A stretch of 64,000 bases of DNA from Clostridia bacterium (GTDB taxonomy: Bacteria > Bacillota > Clostridia > Lachnospirales > Anaerotignaceae). Positions 7,925 through 17,446 of this stretch are shown one piece after another; within the stretch, counting starts at the first letter, position 1, and the number at the start of each line of letters is the position of its first letter. Location: contig JALCQR010000008.1 of NCBI GenBank assembly GCA_022651385.1, positions 97,860 through 161,859 of the forward strand, given 5' to 3'. Position numbers and translations under genes: made by a program. A model generated the notes under the pieces. It was given only the letters and a program-made list of their open reading frames with translations. It was not told the origin of the DNA and did no database searches.

Positions 7925-10900
7925 CAAAATGGAGTGTTACCCACCGCGGTATACTTGCTCTTTTATGCTTGGTTTTCGTTTTAATAGGCACATATGCTTT
8001 TGCCGTTATGGAAAGACAGGAAAACCCCACTTTCTCCAGCCCGGCAGCATCCGTGACATGTGTATATCCCGGTGCAAGTCCGGAAGACATTGAAAAACAG
8101 GTAGTAAAGCCGCTTGAAGACAAAATAAATGAAATGAGCAATATTAAAACTCTTGAGTCGTACTCAATGGATTCTGTAGGTATCATTAAAGTTAAACTTG
8201 AGGACATGTCCGACAGCGACATAAATAAAAAATGGGAGGACTTGAAAGACAAAGTCGATAAAGCTAAGCCGGACCTTCCTGATTCCGCCGAAGAGCCAAA
8301 AATCGAAACAGATTTTACAAGCTCTTACGGACTTATAATCGGCCTTTCTTCATACGAATATAATAACGAAACTATATACAAAGCCGCAAAAGAAGTAAAA
8401 GACTTATTAAAAGATGATAAAGATGTTAAAGCCGTAGATATTAAGGGCAATGTAAATCAGCAAATTGAAATAGACCTCGATATGACCAAGCTTCAGCAGT
8501 ACGGTATCTCCCCTTCAAATGTTGCTTCAATAATTGCAGCAAGAAACACAAATATACCGGGCGGAAACCTTAAACTTGACGGTACAAAAATACCGGTTCA
8601 GATTTCAGGCGAGTATAAAAGTATTGATGAAATTAAAAACACTGTTGTTGGAGCATCAGATAAGGGAACTCCCGTATATTTAAAAAATCTTGCCTCTGTA
8701 CAAAAAAGCGACGAAGATGCAGACCAGCTTGTTTATATAAACGGTGTAAAAGGTGTTTTTGTAGGTGTAAAATACCGCGACGGAATAAATCAGCCGAAAG
8801 CAGAAAAAAGGCTCTCAGCACTTCTTGACAATTACAGAGAAAACGGACTTTATGCAGATATGGCCATGGACATAATGTATGACGAGTCAACATATATACA
8901 TAACTCCATATCGGACTTTACAAAAAATCTCGTTTCCGCAATAATACTTATGCTTATTGTAATAATGCTTGTTCTCGGTATACGTTCGGCAGTAATTGTG
9001 TCAATACAAATACCGCTTGTTATATTTGTTGTGCTTTCATATATGTATTTAACAGGAATTCCGCTTCACCAAATGTCTATAGCTTCGCTTATTATATGTT
9101 TAAGTCTCCTTGTTGCAAACGGGATTGTATCAAACGATAATATAAATGTTTACCTTTCCAAAGGCGAAAAAATACAAAAAGCATGCATAGACGGTGTAAA
9201 CGAAGTTAAAATTCCTATTTTGACTTCTACACTTACAACCATAGCATCATTTCTGCCTCTGGCAATGATGCAGGGCTCAGCCGGAAAATTTGTAAAATCA
9301 ATGCCTATACTTGTTTCGGTAGCGTTAATTGCTTCTTTTGTAGCATCGCTTACAGTTGTCCCCGCAATGGCTTACATAATACTGCGCCCTAAAAACAAAA
9401 AAATCAAACAGACAGAAAACAAACAAAACTTAAAGTCAAAAATTGCTAAAAAGCTTCGTATAGACAAGATTTTCGGCTCAATAAATAATTTATACGATAG
9501 GCTGCTGCTCTTTTCACTTAAACGTCCAAAACGGCTTTTAATTATATTTACACTGCTTTTTGTACTTGTAATAAGCATCGTGCCTTCAATGAAAGTTCAG
9601 CTTTTTCCGCCTGTAGACCGTGACCAGTATATTTTAAATATTACGGCTCCTGACGGTTCAACAGTTAAGGAAACGGCGGATATTGCAGAAAAAGTTTCAA
9701 AAGTGCTCGCAAAACAAGACTCTGTAACAAAATACTCATGCTCGGTAGGAAAAGGATACTTGAAATACTATGTGACCTTCTACCCTAATACGCAGGTGGC
9801 AAACAAAGCGCAGTTTTTGATTGACGGCACAAGAGTTAAGGCCCCTGAAGTTGAAACCGCTGTACAGGAAGCAGTGCCGGACGCTAAGACAACAATTAAA
9901 TACCTTGAAATAAATCTCCCGAGTGACTATCCTATTTTAATTCGTATTTCCGGAAACGATACAGATACTTTAAGGCTCCTTGCCGAACAAGTATCCGATA
10001 AACTGCAAGATACTGAAGGCGTATGCAATGTTGAAAACGATTATGGAAATTCAGACTATAAACTGAAAGTTAACGTAAATGATGAAAAAGCCAGTCTTGT
10101 AGGCCTTACAAATTACCAAATAGCATCCATTGTGCGTATGGCGGTAAACGGAACCGAAATATCCCAGTATCATCAGAAAAACATTGATGATGATTCATTA
10201 CCTATTGTGGCAAAAATTGCCGATAAAGATAAAACAACCCGTGATGTGCTTGATTCGATATATGTTACATCATCAGTTACAGGTGCAAATGTTCCCCTTA
10301 CACAGGTTGCAAATATCAAAACCGAATCATCACAGAATGAAATTATACGCCGAAACGGAGTGCGTACAATTACCGTTGGAATTAATACTAAAAATGGATA
10401 TAATACGAATACCGTTTTATCATCTGTGAAGAAAACTCTTTCAGATTACAGTCTACCAGACGGATATAAAATGGAATATGGCGGCGATAACGAAAACAGC
10501 AATGATGCTTTCTCCTCTTTAAAGCTTCCTTCAATTATTGCCGTTATTCTTATTTACCTTATACTTGCGTTTCAGTTTGGCGATTTATCACAGCCTCTTA
10601 TAATTCTCGGAACAATACCCCTTTCATTTATCGGTGTTTTCAGTGGTTTAAAGCTTATGGGATATCCTATAGGTTTCATGGCACTTTTAGGCGGGATAAG
10701 CCTTATGGGAGTTGTTGTAAATAACGGTATTGTGCTTTTGGATTATATGAATATACAGGTTAAAAAGCAGGAAAATGTTATTGATGCAGTTGTTGAAGCA
10801 TGCAAAACAAGGCTGCGTCCTATAATGGTAGGAATGGTTACAACAGTTATTTCTATGCTTCCTCTTATGCTAAGAGGCGGAGATTTATGGGCACCTCTTG

Positions 10901-11070
10901 CGGCATCAATAGTTTTTGGAATGCTTGTTTCGTCTGTTCTTACAATGCTTGTTACACCTGCTGGATTTTTATTGTTATATAAAAATAAACGAAAACATTA
11001 CCGCAAATTAATGAGAATGAAATATAAAATAAAAAAAGCAAGGAAAAAGCCATCCAATAAACCAGTTTAA
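7921..11070 (+). CDS. RND-family efflux permease (AcrB/MexB-like)
   Basis: 1049 residues, normal length for the HAE-type RND family: one N-terminal membrane helix, a large extracytoplasmic porter domain, five helices, a second porter domain and six C-terminal helices. Recognisable segments are AVMERQENPTF, YPGASPEDIEKQVVKPLED, NGIVSNDNINVYL in TM4, MQGSAGKF, MGVVVNNGIVLLDYM in TM10 and GGDLWAPLAASIVFGM. Proton-driven export of hydrophobic compounds is the family role. In a Gram-positive cell it would work without an outer-membrane duct. AAGGAGG precedes the start, which overlaps the adaptor's original stop (ATGA), so coupling to full adaptor translation has been lost. Confidence 0.93.
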   Translation: MTKWSVTHRGILALLCLVFVLIGTYAFAVMERQENPTFSSPAASVTCVYPGASPEDIEKQVVKPLEDKINEMSNIKTLESYSMDSVGIIKVKLEDMSDSDINKKWEDLKDKVDKAKPDLPDSAEEPKIETDFTSSYGLIIGLSSYEYNNETIYKAAKEVKDLLKDDKDVKAVDIKGNVNQQIEIDLDMTKLQQYGISPSNVASIIAARNTNIPGGNLKLDGTKIPVQISGEYKSIDEIKNTVVGASDKGTPVYLKNLASVQKSDEDADQLVYINGVKGVFVGVKYRDGINQPKAEKRLSALLDNYRENGLYADMAMDIMYDESTYIHNSISDFTKNLVSAIILMLIVIMLVLGIRSAVIVSIQIPLVIFVVLSYMYLTGIPLHQMSIASLIICLSLLVANGIVSNDNINVYLSKGEKIQKACIDGVNEVKIPILTSTLTTIASFLPLAMMQGSAGKFVKSMPILVSVALIASFVASLTVVPAMAYIILRPKNKKIKQTENKQNLKSKIAKKLRIDKIFGSINNLYDRLLLFSLKRPKRLLIIFTLLFVLVISIVPSMKVQLFPPVDRDQYILNITAPDGSTVKETADIAEKVSKVLAKQDSVTKYSCSVGKGYLKYYVTFYPNTQVANKAQFLIDGTRVKAPEVETAVQEAVPDAKTTIKYLEINLPSDYPILIRISGNDTDTLRLLAEQVSDKLQDTEGVCNVENDYGNSDYKLKVNVNDEKASLVGLTNYQIASIVRMAVNGTEISQYHQKNIDDDSLPIVAKIADKDKTTRDVLDSIYVTSSVTGANVPLTQVANIKTESSQNEIIRRNGVRTITVGINTKNGYNTNTVLSSVKKTLSDYSLPDGYKMEYGGDNENSNDAFSSLKLPSIIAVILIYLILAFQFGDLSQPLIILGTIPLSFIGVFSGLKLMGYPIGFMALLGGISLMGVVVNNGIVLLDYMNIQVKKQENVIDAVVEACKTRLRPIMVGMVTTVISMLPLMLRGGDLWAPLAASIVFGMLVSSVLTMLVTPAGFLLLYKNKRKHYRKLMRMKYKIKKARKKPSNKPV

Positions 11071-11114
11071 GCTAAAATCAAGCCATGTTTCAGGCGCCAT
11101 ATACATTTTCTGGC

Positions 11115-11164
11115 AGCCAAAAGAGCCCGGATGTTTTTAATACCCGGACTCTTTTTCAATGGCT
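11115..11164 (+). terminator. Terminator after the RND operon
   Basis: Inner stem AGAGCCCGG (11122-11130) with CCGGACTCT (11144-11152), one mismatch, extended by AAA/TTT and by AGCC/GGCT outside. It ends in CTCTTTTT. Confidence 0.75.
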
Positions 11165-11166
11165 TT

Positions 11167-11284
11167 TTATTTGTCCTCTACACGATTTGCATATATAGAA
11201 GTTCCTTTGCTTTCTGCCGAATTATCAATAACCTTTACATTATTACAAAAATTTGAAGTGACAAATCTTTTTATTTCTTTGAAA
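11167..11284 (-). pseudogene. Possible short gene-tail remnant
   Basis: On the minus strand about 40 codons are open without a start codon, reading through SNFCNNVKVIDNSAESKGTS and ending at TAA 11167-11169. It lies just downstream of the GyrI-like gene in another frame. The amino-acid composition looks coding, but I do not recognise it. Confidence 0.2.
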
Positions 11285-11743
11285 TTAATTAACAGCTATA
11301 TATAAATAGCAATGCGCCTTGCCGTCTTTTGTATAATCTGCAGGAACACTGCTTTCATAGTCTGCAGTAAATGCTCTTTTTATTTCTCCTGCTTTTTGTT
11401 CACTCCAAACTTTTTGCCATGCCTTTTTAGTGCATGCGCCTATATCTCCTGTTTCATCACTTTCATCGTATTTTTTATAGACACCATTGCTTATTTGAAT
11501 TTCCATTTTCTTAAAAAAATCCGATGTTACGCCAATTATACTAAGGTCATAATCTCCGTTTTCATCACTTTGATAATTATCGTATCTGGAAACAGGAGAA
11601 ATTCCTTTCTTAAAATTATGTTGGCTGTCATAAAGAATCGGCAGCTTTCCGCTTATAATATCATTCCATACTTCTTCCGTTTTCTTTATACCTTCGGCAG
11701 TATTGTTTGTTCTAATTGTAATTTGTGTTAAAATATATGACAT
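11285..11743 (-). CDS. GyrI-like / AraC effector-binding-domain protein
   Basis: 152 residues forming a single small-molecule-binding domain of the GyrI/Cass2 type without any DNA-binding region. The second half shows the family pattern: a strand DLSIIGVTSDF, then Y-K-K-Y, a tryptophan-bearing helix (AWQKVWSEQ), the motif RAFTADYES and a closing strand CYLYIAV. Such stand-alone domains bind cationic or hydrophobic compounds and sometimes hydrolyse or sequester them. GGTAGGTG lies 5 nt before the ATG. It is alone on its transcript; proximity to an RND pump may be coincidence. Confidence 0.7.
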   Translation of the reverse strand: MSYILTQITIRTNNTAEGIKKTEEVWNDIISGKLPILYDSQHNFKKGISPVSRYDNYQSDENGDYDLSIIGVTSDFFKKMEIQISNGVYKKYDESDETGDIGACTKKAWQKVWSEQKAGEIKRAFTADYESSVPADYTKDGKAHCYLYIAVN

Positions 11744-11901
11744 AAATACACCTACCTATAAAATTATTAAGTCTCTTATTTAAATTAATCTGACTCCCAA
11801 TAACGCTCATTAATTTGAATTTCACTCTCTATCAATTGTATCTCACACTATGACAGTCCACAATGTTTATATCAAAAAAAATTTAAATTTTAAGCAAAAA
11901 A

Positions 11902-11938
11902 ACACTCAAAGCACCTTAAAAAGGTTAACTTTGAGTGT
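11902..11938 (-). terminator. Terminator of the SLH surface-protein gene
   Basis: ACACTCAAAG (11902-11911) pairs with CTTTGAGTGT (11929-11938), with an inner ACCTT/AAGGT. An A-run on the left gives a U-run for minus-strand transcripts. The outer stem is the same sequence as in the terminator at 36819-36863 after the LPXTG relic. Confidence 0.8.
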
Positions 11939-11990
11939 CTGTTAAGCGGCTAAAAAGTACCTGTTAAGGCATAAAAATTAGTCGGATTTT

Positions 11991-14900
11991 TTATTTCTCA
12001 CTTATTTCCAAATAACCATTTAATATTCTTGCCAGTTCTCCTCTTGTTGCAAGTCCCTTTGGATCAAGAATTTTATTACCTTTGCCGGTAATTATTTTGT
12101 TTTCACTTGCCCATTCCAAAGCAGGTTTTGCATAATCGGAAATTTCATTATAATCTGTAAACTGCATTAATTCATTATAATTTTCTGTCTCCGGGAATCC
12201 GGCATATCTCCATAAAATTGCTACAAGCTGTTCTCTTGTAACTTTGTCCTCCGGCCCGTACTTTCCATTGCCGTATCCTTCTACTACCTTATACTTTTCT
12301 GCCCAGCCAATAGGAGTATAATAATATTTATCTTTAGCCACATCTGTAAACGTACTGTCTATCTTTTCGTCTGATTTATCAATACGATATACAATAGTTG
12401 CTATCATTCCTCTGGTTGTAGAAATGTACGGTCCAAATTCATCATCTGATATACCCTGCATTATGCCTTTATCATAAATTTTAAGCACATCATTATAGAA
12501 CCAGTCTTTTTTACTTATGTCTTTAAACACATTAGAATCTTTATTTGTGTTCTCTTTAATGTCCTTGTTCGTGTTCTCTGTATCAGATTCCTCAAACACA
12601 GCCTTTATTGTATGTGCTTCATCTATATCATTAAATGAATAGTTTTCTACAGCACCGACACTTTCTCCGTCTACTATTACATCGTCAATGCTATATCCAT
12701 CATCAGGTGTAATTGTAAATTCCTTATATTCACCTTTTGATACAGCAACGCTGCCGCTTGGTGAAATACTTCCGCCGTCTCCTGCGCTTGCTGTAATTGT
12801 ATAATAAGAAGTGCTGCTTCCGCCGCCTGATGGACTGCTTGCCTTTTCCGTATATGCTATTGTATATGTTGAGAACTTATCTGCCTCAAATGTAAGTGTC
12901 TGAAGCTCGCTGTCATATACTGGCGTAATAATATCAGCTGTACCGTCATGCATTCTTATTATTGAATATGGTGCTTTGTTTTGTAATTCTAAAGGTATTG
13001 CAATTGTAATTTTTATCTTTTGACCTTCAGGAGGCTGTATACTTTCAGGTTCTCCGTCATTTATAATTTTTTGTAATTTAAGGTCAAGATATATACCGAC
13101 TTTTCCCTCTGATGACAATTTTTTCTCTATTTTTTCTTTTTCATCAGAAGAAATGTTGTCTCCATTTTCTTTTTCAACTATTAACTTTATTTTTACAGAA
13201 TTTGTTTTGGCTGTCTCTTGGTCTTCATCAGTAAACATGTTGTCTAAGTTATCTGCCGCAACTGAAGGAGTATCTCCGATAACCTGCAATAATGTATCTT
13301 TTCGTCCTATAGGAAGTGTAATATCCTCTACTGCGTTTGCATTCTTAATTACCATTGTTTTTGTAATGGTTTTTCCGTCTTTTGTTGCCACAAGACTATA
13401 AACACCATCACTTAGACCGCTTATCGCATACTTACCGTTTTCATCTGTAGTTGTCTGTGCAACCGCACTACTGTCTGTGCCGTATTTAGTAAGTTTAACA
13501 GTTACACCGCTTAATTTGTTAGAATCTTCGTCGGTTACTGTTCCTGACAGTGTTCTTGTGTTTTCATCACTTTCACCTGTAGTAATTGTTACCTTAGCAG
13601 GAACTGAACTAAATGTACCGTCTGTTGCTTTTTTACGGACATATAATGTATAATCCGCACCGCTTTCCAACCCCGTAAAAGCACCTGTGGTTTTCCATGT
13701 TTTCCCGTCTATTGAATACTCACAGTCATCAAAATCATCTGTATTTATAACCGCAATGCTGTTTGTGCTTTTGCTAATCTTAATTTCTGCACTTGGCTGT
13801 GCCGGTTTTGCAGGAACAGACAAGTTCAGCGCCGTACTGTCAGTTTTGGTTGTGCCGTTTCCGTTCTTTACAATTGAAATGCCTGTTCCGAACCAGTCAT
13901 CATCTATTTTAAGTGATACAGAATCCATAGTTGTTGTTTTGCCGTTTATTGTATATGCGGCGCCTGTTGTAAAACCTGTAATCTGTCCATTTTTAAAATC
14001 AAACTGGATATTAGGCGTTTCCTGCTGCACACTGTCGTCTGAACCTACTGTAACGGTTTCTATCTTAGATGCAAATGATTTATTCTCACCATTTGTCACT
14101 GCCTTAACACGTACATAATACGTTCCGTTCGGCAATCCCGTTAATTCCGATTCCGTAATAGAAGTCCAGTTCTTTTGGTCTGTGCTGTATTCCATAGTGC
14201 CGTCGACACCTGTTATTTTTCCGTCTTTGCCTCCGGAATATGTTTCGTTTACTCCCGTTGCTGTCGGAGTGCTTGGTCTTGACGGTATTGTCAAGACTTG
14301 CTCATCGCTGTCTGACGAAGTTATGTTGTCTCCTTTTTTTACAATTGAGACATCTGTGCCGAATAAGCCATCAGCAATATCTGCTGACTCTGAATCAGGT
14401 GTTATTGTATATGCATCACCTGTTGTTGAGCTTATTGAATATGCAGCGCCTGTTGTAAATCCTTTAAGTTCTGCATTTTCATAATCTATCTGTATATTTG
14501 GTGTTTCTTCTGCTGCCGGTTTAGGTTTAACTGTAATTGTATATGTTGTTTTAGTTGAACCGTCAGCAGCTGTTACAACTATTTTATCTCCTGTCTCAAT
14601 AGGGTCATGAACATTGCTGCTGTCAATAGTCTGACCTGACACATTTTTTGTTAAATTTGCTAATAAATCAGCTTTGCTTGTGTGATACGGAACATCCTTA
14701 ATTGTTTCACCGGACGTTTCTCCGTTTGAAACAGTGTAAGTATCTGAAGTTAACAGCGTACTAATAATATCTGATTTACCGACACTTGCAATATTGCTTG
14801 TTCCTGCGTTATCTCCTCCGGTTACAATTAATTTGAATTTATATGTCTTATTTGGAGAAAGGCCGGTAACACCAGCTATAGTGGAATCGCCTGTCAATGT

Positions 14901-16889
14901 ATTGCTTGTTGTTGAATCAGACCATGTTTTGCCACCGTCTGTTGACTGCTGAATTTTTAAACTTGTAGCATTTGTTGCTTTGCTCCATGTTAAATTAACC
15001 TCTGTACCTGTACGACTGGTACTTGCTAAATCCGTAATAACATTGCTTGCAGTTACAGTAGATGTTATTGCCAACGCAGTTTCGTTTTCGCTTTTTCCCG
15101 TATTGGCACCGCTGTCTATTGCTTTTACCAATTCAAATACACGGTCACCCGGTGTTAATTTTGTAAGCGTATTTTTATATTTGAGATTGTCTATAAAAGT
15201 ATTCATGTCAGAATCATGAAGTCCCATATTGGTAAAATTGATGGATACGCTGCTGCCGGTAGTTGTTACAGTATAATCAATTGAATTGTCGGCTGTTTTT
15301 CCGCTTGTTCCGTCCTTAAATGCTATATCTGTACCGTCTGCTGTTAAAAATTCATTATCTGAGTCTTTAATGCCAGTTGCAGTCAAATCAAGCTCGCTAA
15401 AGCTTTCTGTATTCTCTATAGTTGTTGCATCTGCGTTAGAAAACAGAATATCTTTTCCATCCGAACCATTATTATATGCAGGATTTTTTGCCGTTGCGGT
15501 AAATTCAGGCGGATGACTGAACTGATTAACAATATTTATTGTGCTTGCTGCTGTTGCGGCACCTGATTCTCCGTCTTCGTCTACAAATTTAACATTCAGA
15601 TTTCTTGTGCTTTCTGGGTCTTCAGATGTGCATTTATAATTTACCAACAATGCAATCTGCTGAGCCACATCTGCACTGTATGCTGAACCATAAACCTGAA
15701 TGTTGTCAATCCACAGATATGATCCTACTGCATAACCGCCTGTCTGGTCATATGTACCGTTTATGAAAACAAACTGATATGTTCCGTCATCAGGAATTGT
15801 ACCTTCTGAAGTTGTCCAAGGCTGTGAAGCTCCTCTTCCATAGAAAACCAACGTATATACATTTGTAGTAACATTTCTAACATATCCATAAACTTCATAG
15901 TCATCCATTTGACGTACTGCCTTCCAGTCTATAGATATCTTTTCACCGGCTTTTGCTGTAAAAGAATCACTTGTAACAACAGGTCCGAATGCAGAACCGA
16001 ATTTTTCAATTCCGCTCCCGTATGCAACGCCTCCGTTAGGGTCTCCTGCTCCTGTATTATCAATTATTACATTGCCTTTTGATGTTAATTTTAATGACCT
16101 TCCTCCTGAGCCTCCGGCAGTATCATCAATTGAAACCGTAGTGGTAAATGGCCCCCATGTTGATGATGGGTCAGGTCTCTCAACTGATTCATATTCCCAT
16201 GCACTATTAGATAATGGTGGGATATACCAGTCAGAAGTATATGTATATGGATCTCCGTTTTTATCCGTTCCTGTAATTTCATGAGGCTTTGTGCTTTCAC
16301 CCATACTGGTATACTTTGTTCCGTTTGAACGAAGATTTAAATGGTTTCCGTATAAATCGTATACACCGTTTTTGATTGTCCATCCTTCAAGAGTGTTTCC
16401 ATCAGAAAAAATTGTACCTGTCTGGCCGTCTAAGAAGTTTGCATTAGGCAGTGTTCTTTTAAAAACGATTTTTAATTTATTTCCGTCTTCTCCGTTTTCT
16501 GCAGAGTCGACGGCTCCGATGGCATCATATGCTGAGCCGTTTCCCAAATACACAATGCCGTCACAAACTGAAACTTTTCCGTTTTCTGTAGAAATCGAAG
16601 CTTTATCAGAAACTTCCTGTAATCCCAGCTGATCATAAGCATCTGCGCTGTCAACAGAAAACTCAACATAACTTTTGCTGCCAAAGCTTGAGGTTGATGA
16701 TAATCTCAAGTTCGGCAAAGCCAATACCGGTGTTGGACTCATTTCATTAAAATCAACGCTTGTCCCGGTAACACCGGTTATTGTTGATGCTGCATATACC
16801 ACATTAAGATTAATTGAGCTTGACAGCAGCAAAATACTTAATGCTATTGAAAAACATTTTGTGATTTTTAATTTCTTCCTAAAAATCAA
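11991..16889 (-). CDS. Large SLH-anchored multidomain surface protein
   Basis: 1632 residues. A signal peptide (residues 1-33, ending VVYAA) precedes an adhesin-like N-terminal half. A fibronectin type III-like domain comes next (ASTSRTGTEVNLTWSKA to LSPNKTYKFKLIV). Two homologous modules each begin ETPNIQ and contain GFTTGAAY and SIVK; a carboxypeptidase-regulatory-like beta sandwich (TLSGTVTDEDSNKLSGVTVK) lies near 1110-1190; a Gly/Ser linker and an InlB-B-type repeat (GGSISPSGSVAVSKGE) follow. Three SLH domains at about 1453-1630 bind pyruvylated secondary cell-wall polymer. The start is a TTG with perfect GGAGGTG 8 nt upstream. It lies 62 bp after the degenerate receiver gene and probably shares its promoter. 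The ligand of the N-terminal part is unknown. Confidence 0.92.
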   Translation of the reverse strand: MIFRKKLKITKCFSIALSILLLSSSINLNVVYAASTITGVTGTSVDFNEMSPTPVLALPNLRLSSTSSFGSKSYVEFSVDSADAYDQLGLQEVSDKASISTENGKVSVCDGIVYLGNGSAYDAIGAVDSAENGEDGNKLKIVFKRTLPNANFLDGQTGTIFSDGNTLEGWTIKNGVYDLYGNHLNLRSNGTKYTSMGESTKPHEITGTDKNGDPYTYTSDWYIPPLSNSAWEYESVERPDPSSTWGPFTTTVSIDDTAGGSGGRSLKLTSKGNVIIDNTGAGDPNGGVAYGSGIEKFGSAFGPVVTSDSFTAKAGEKISIDWKAVRQMDDYEVYGYVRNVTTNVYTLVFYGRGASQPWTTSEGTIPDDGTYQFVFINGTYDQTGGYAVGSYLWIDNIQVYGSAYSADVAQQIALLVNYKCTSEDPESTRNLNVKFVDEDGESGAATAASTINIVNQFSHPPEFTATAKNPAYNNGSDGKDILFSNADATTIENTESFSELDLTATGIKDSDNEFLTADGTDIAFKDGTSGKTADNSIDYTVTTTGSSVSINFTNMGLHDSDMNTFIDNLKYKNTLTKLTPGDRVFELVKAIDSGANTGKSENETALAITSTVTASNVITDLASTSRTGTEVNLTWSKATNATSLKIQQSTDGGKTWSDSTTSNTLTGDSTIAGVTGLSPNKTYKFKLIVTGGDNAGTSNIASVGKSDIISTLLTSDTYTVSNGETSGETIKDVPYHTSKADLLANLTKNVSGQTIDSSNVHDPIETGDKIVVTAADGSTKTTYTITVKPKPAAEETPNIQIDYENAELKGFTTGAAYSISSTTGDAYTITPDSESADIADGLFGTDVSIVKKGDNITSSDSDEQVLTIPSRPSTPTATGVNETYSGGKDGKITGVDGTMEYSTDQKNWTSITESELTGLPNGTYYVRVKAVTNGENKSFASKIETVTVGSDDSVQQETPNIQFDFKNGQITGFTTGAAYTINGKTTTMDSVSLKIDDDWFGTGISIVKNGNGTTKTDSTALNLSVPAKPAQPSAEIKISKSTNSIAVINTDDFDDCEYSIDGKTWKTTGAFTGLESGADYTLYVRKKATDGTFSSVPAKVTITTGESDENTRTLSGTVTDEDSNKLSGVTVKLTKYGTDSSAVAQTTTDENGKYAISGLSDGVYSLVATKDGKTITKTMVIKNANAVEDITLPIGRKDTLLQVIGDTPSVAADNLDNMFTDEDQETAKTNSVKIKLIVEKENGDNISSDEKEKIEKKLSSEGKVGIYLDLKLQKIINDGEPESIQPPEGQKIKITIAIPLELQNKAPYSIIRMHDGTADIITPVYDSELQTLTFEADKFSTYTIAYTEKASSPSGGGSSTSYYTITASAGDGGSISPSGSVAVSKGEYKEFTITPDDGYSIDDVIVDGESVGAVENYSFNDIDEAHTIKAVFEESDTENTNKDIKENTNKDSNVFKDISKKDWFYNDVLKIYDKGIMQGISDDEFGPYISTTRGMIATIVYRIDKSDEKIDSTFTDVAKDKYYYTPIGWAEKYKVVEGYGNGKYGPEDKVTREQLVAILWRYAGFPETENYNELMQFTDYNEISDYAKPALEWASENKIITGKGNKILDPKGLATRGELARILNGYLEISEK

Positions 16890-16951
16890 TTTAATTACAC
16901 CTCCAATTGTGATTTCTAACTTTTAAAATCATAGTCTTATAGGCTTTATAT

Positions 16952-17311
16952 TTAAAAGTTGTGTACCAGTTTGTTTATGCACCGTTCAAACTTACTTTTA
17001 TCCAACGGATCAATAAGATATCCCGAAGCACCAACGTCAAATGCATTAAGGGCTTGTCCTGTATCATCTGAAATAAAAATCACCTTAATAGTTTCACAAA
17101 AGCCCTTTATTTTTTCTCCAAGCAAAAGGCCATTGTTTTTATTGGTTCCTAAGTGAATCATCACAATATCCGGCATGTCACTTTTAACATAGGTCATTAG
17201 ATTTAACTCACTCTTTAAATATAAAACTTGGTCAATCTCCTTTCGTTCGGCTAACCAAAGCAAAACATTTTTGTCCATAGACCTACTTCCTTCAAGCAAA
17301 CATACACGCAC
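16952..17311 (-). CDS. Degenerate receiver-domain protein
   Basis: 119 residues forming a single CheY-like fold with no output domain. The usual phospho-acceptor Asp is replaced by His (PDIVMIHLGTNKNNG) and the conserved Lys before Pro by Asp (GYLIDPLD), so ordinary phosphorylation is unlikely. GGGGGG lies 6 nt before a GTG start at 17311; an ATG at 17362 is also in frame but has no ribosome site. It is directly upstream of the SLH gene and directly downstream of the heptamer repeats. It may act as a phosphorylation-independent partner or decoy for the neighbouring two-component system. Confidence 0.7.
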   Translation of the reverse strand: MRVCLLEGSRSMDKNVLLWLAERKEIDQVLYLKSELNLMTYVKSDMPDIVMIHLGTNKNNGLLLGEKIKGFCETIKVIFISDDTGQALNAFDVGASGYLIDPLDKSKFERCINKLVHNF

Positions 17312-17362
17312 ATAACTCCCCCCTTTCTTAAGCAAAGAAGCCCACCCTTCATACATATGCAT

Positions 17363-17408
17363 ATTTTACCAAACGCTTTTCATCAAAATTTCATCAAATC
17401 GTCATAAA
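17363..17408 (-). promoter_or_regulatory. Three heptamers at 11-bp period before the receiver/SLH operon
   Basis: On the minus strand TTTATGA (17408-17402), TTGATGA (17397-17391) and TTGATGA (17386-17380) start exactly 11 bp apart. A TAAAAT -10 box (17368-17363) follows 11 nt after the last. SARP/BTAD-type activators bind heptameric direct repeats with 11-bp period just upstream of -10, and a BTAD response regulator is the next gene upstream. No good -35 is present, as expected for such promoters. Confidence 0.7.
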
Positions 17409-17418
17409 AACATAAAAA

Positions 17419-17440
17419 AATCCTGCTTTTCAGCAGGATT
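17419..17440 (-). terminator. Terminator of the BTAD regulator gene
   Basis: AATCCTGCT (17419-17427) pairs with AGCAGGATT (17432-17440) around a 4-nt loop. The A-run to the left gives the U-run on the minus strand. Confidence 0.88.
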
Positions 17441-17446
17441 TCACAA

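Noticed and set aside
5895..11070. RND operon as an outer-membrane tripartite pump of a diderm
   Set aside because: No outer-membrane factor gene is present and the window carries SLH, LPXTG and other Gram-positive features; RND pairs also occur in Clostridia. SLH proteins alone do not exclude a diderm, so this stays an inference.
13687..14484. Several long plus-strand frames antisense to the SLH gene
   Set aside because: Repetitive Thr/Ser/Val-rich coding on the minus strand leaves open frames opposite; no starts with ribosome sites.
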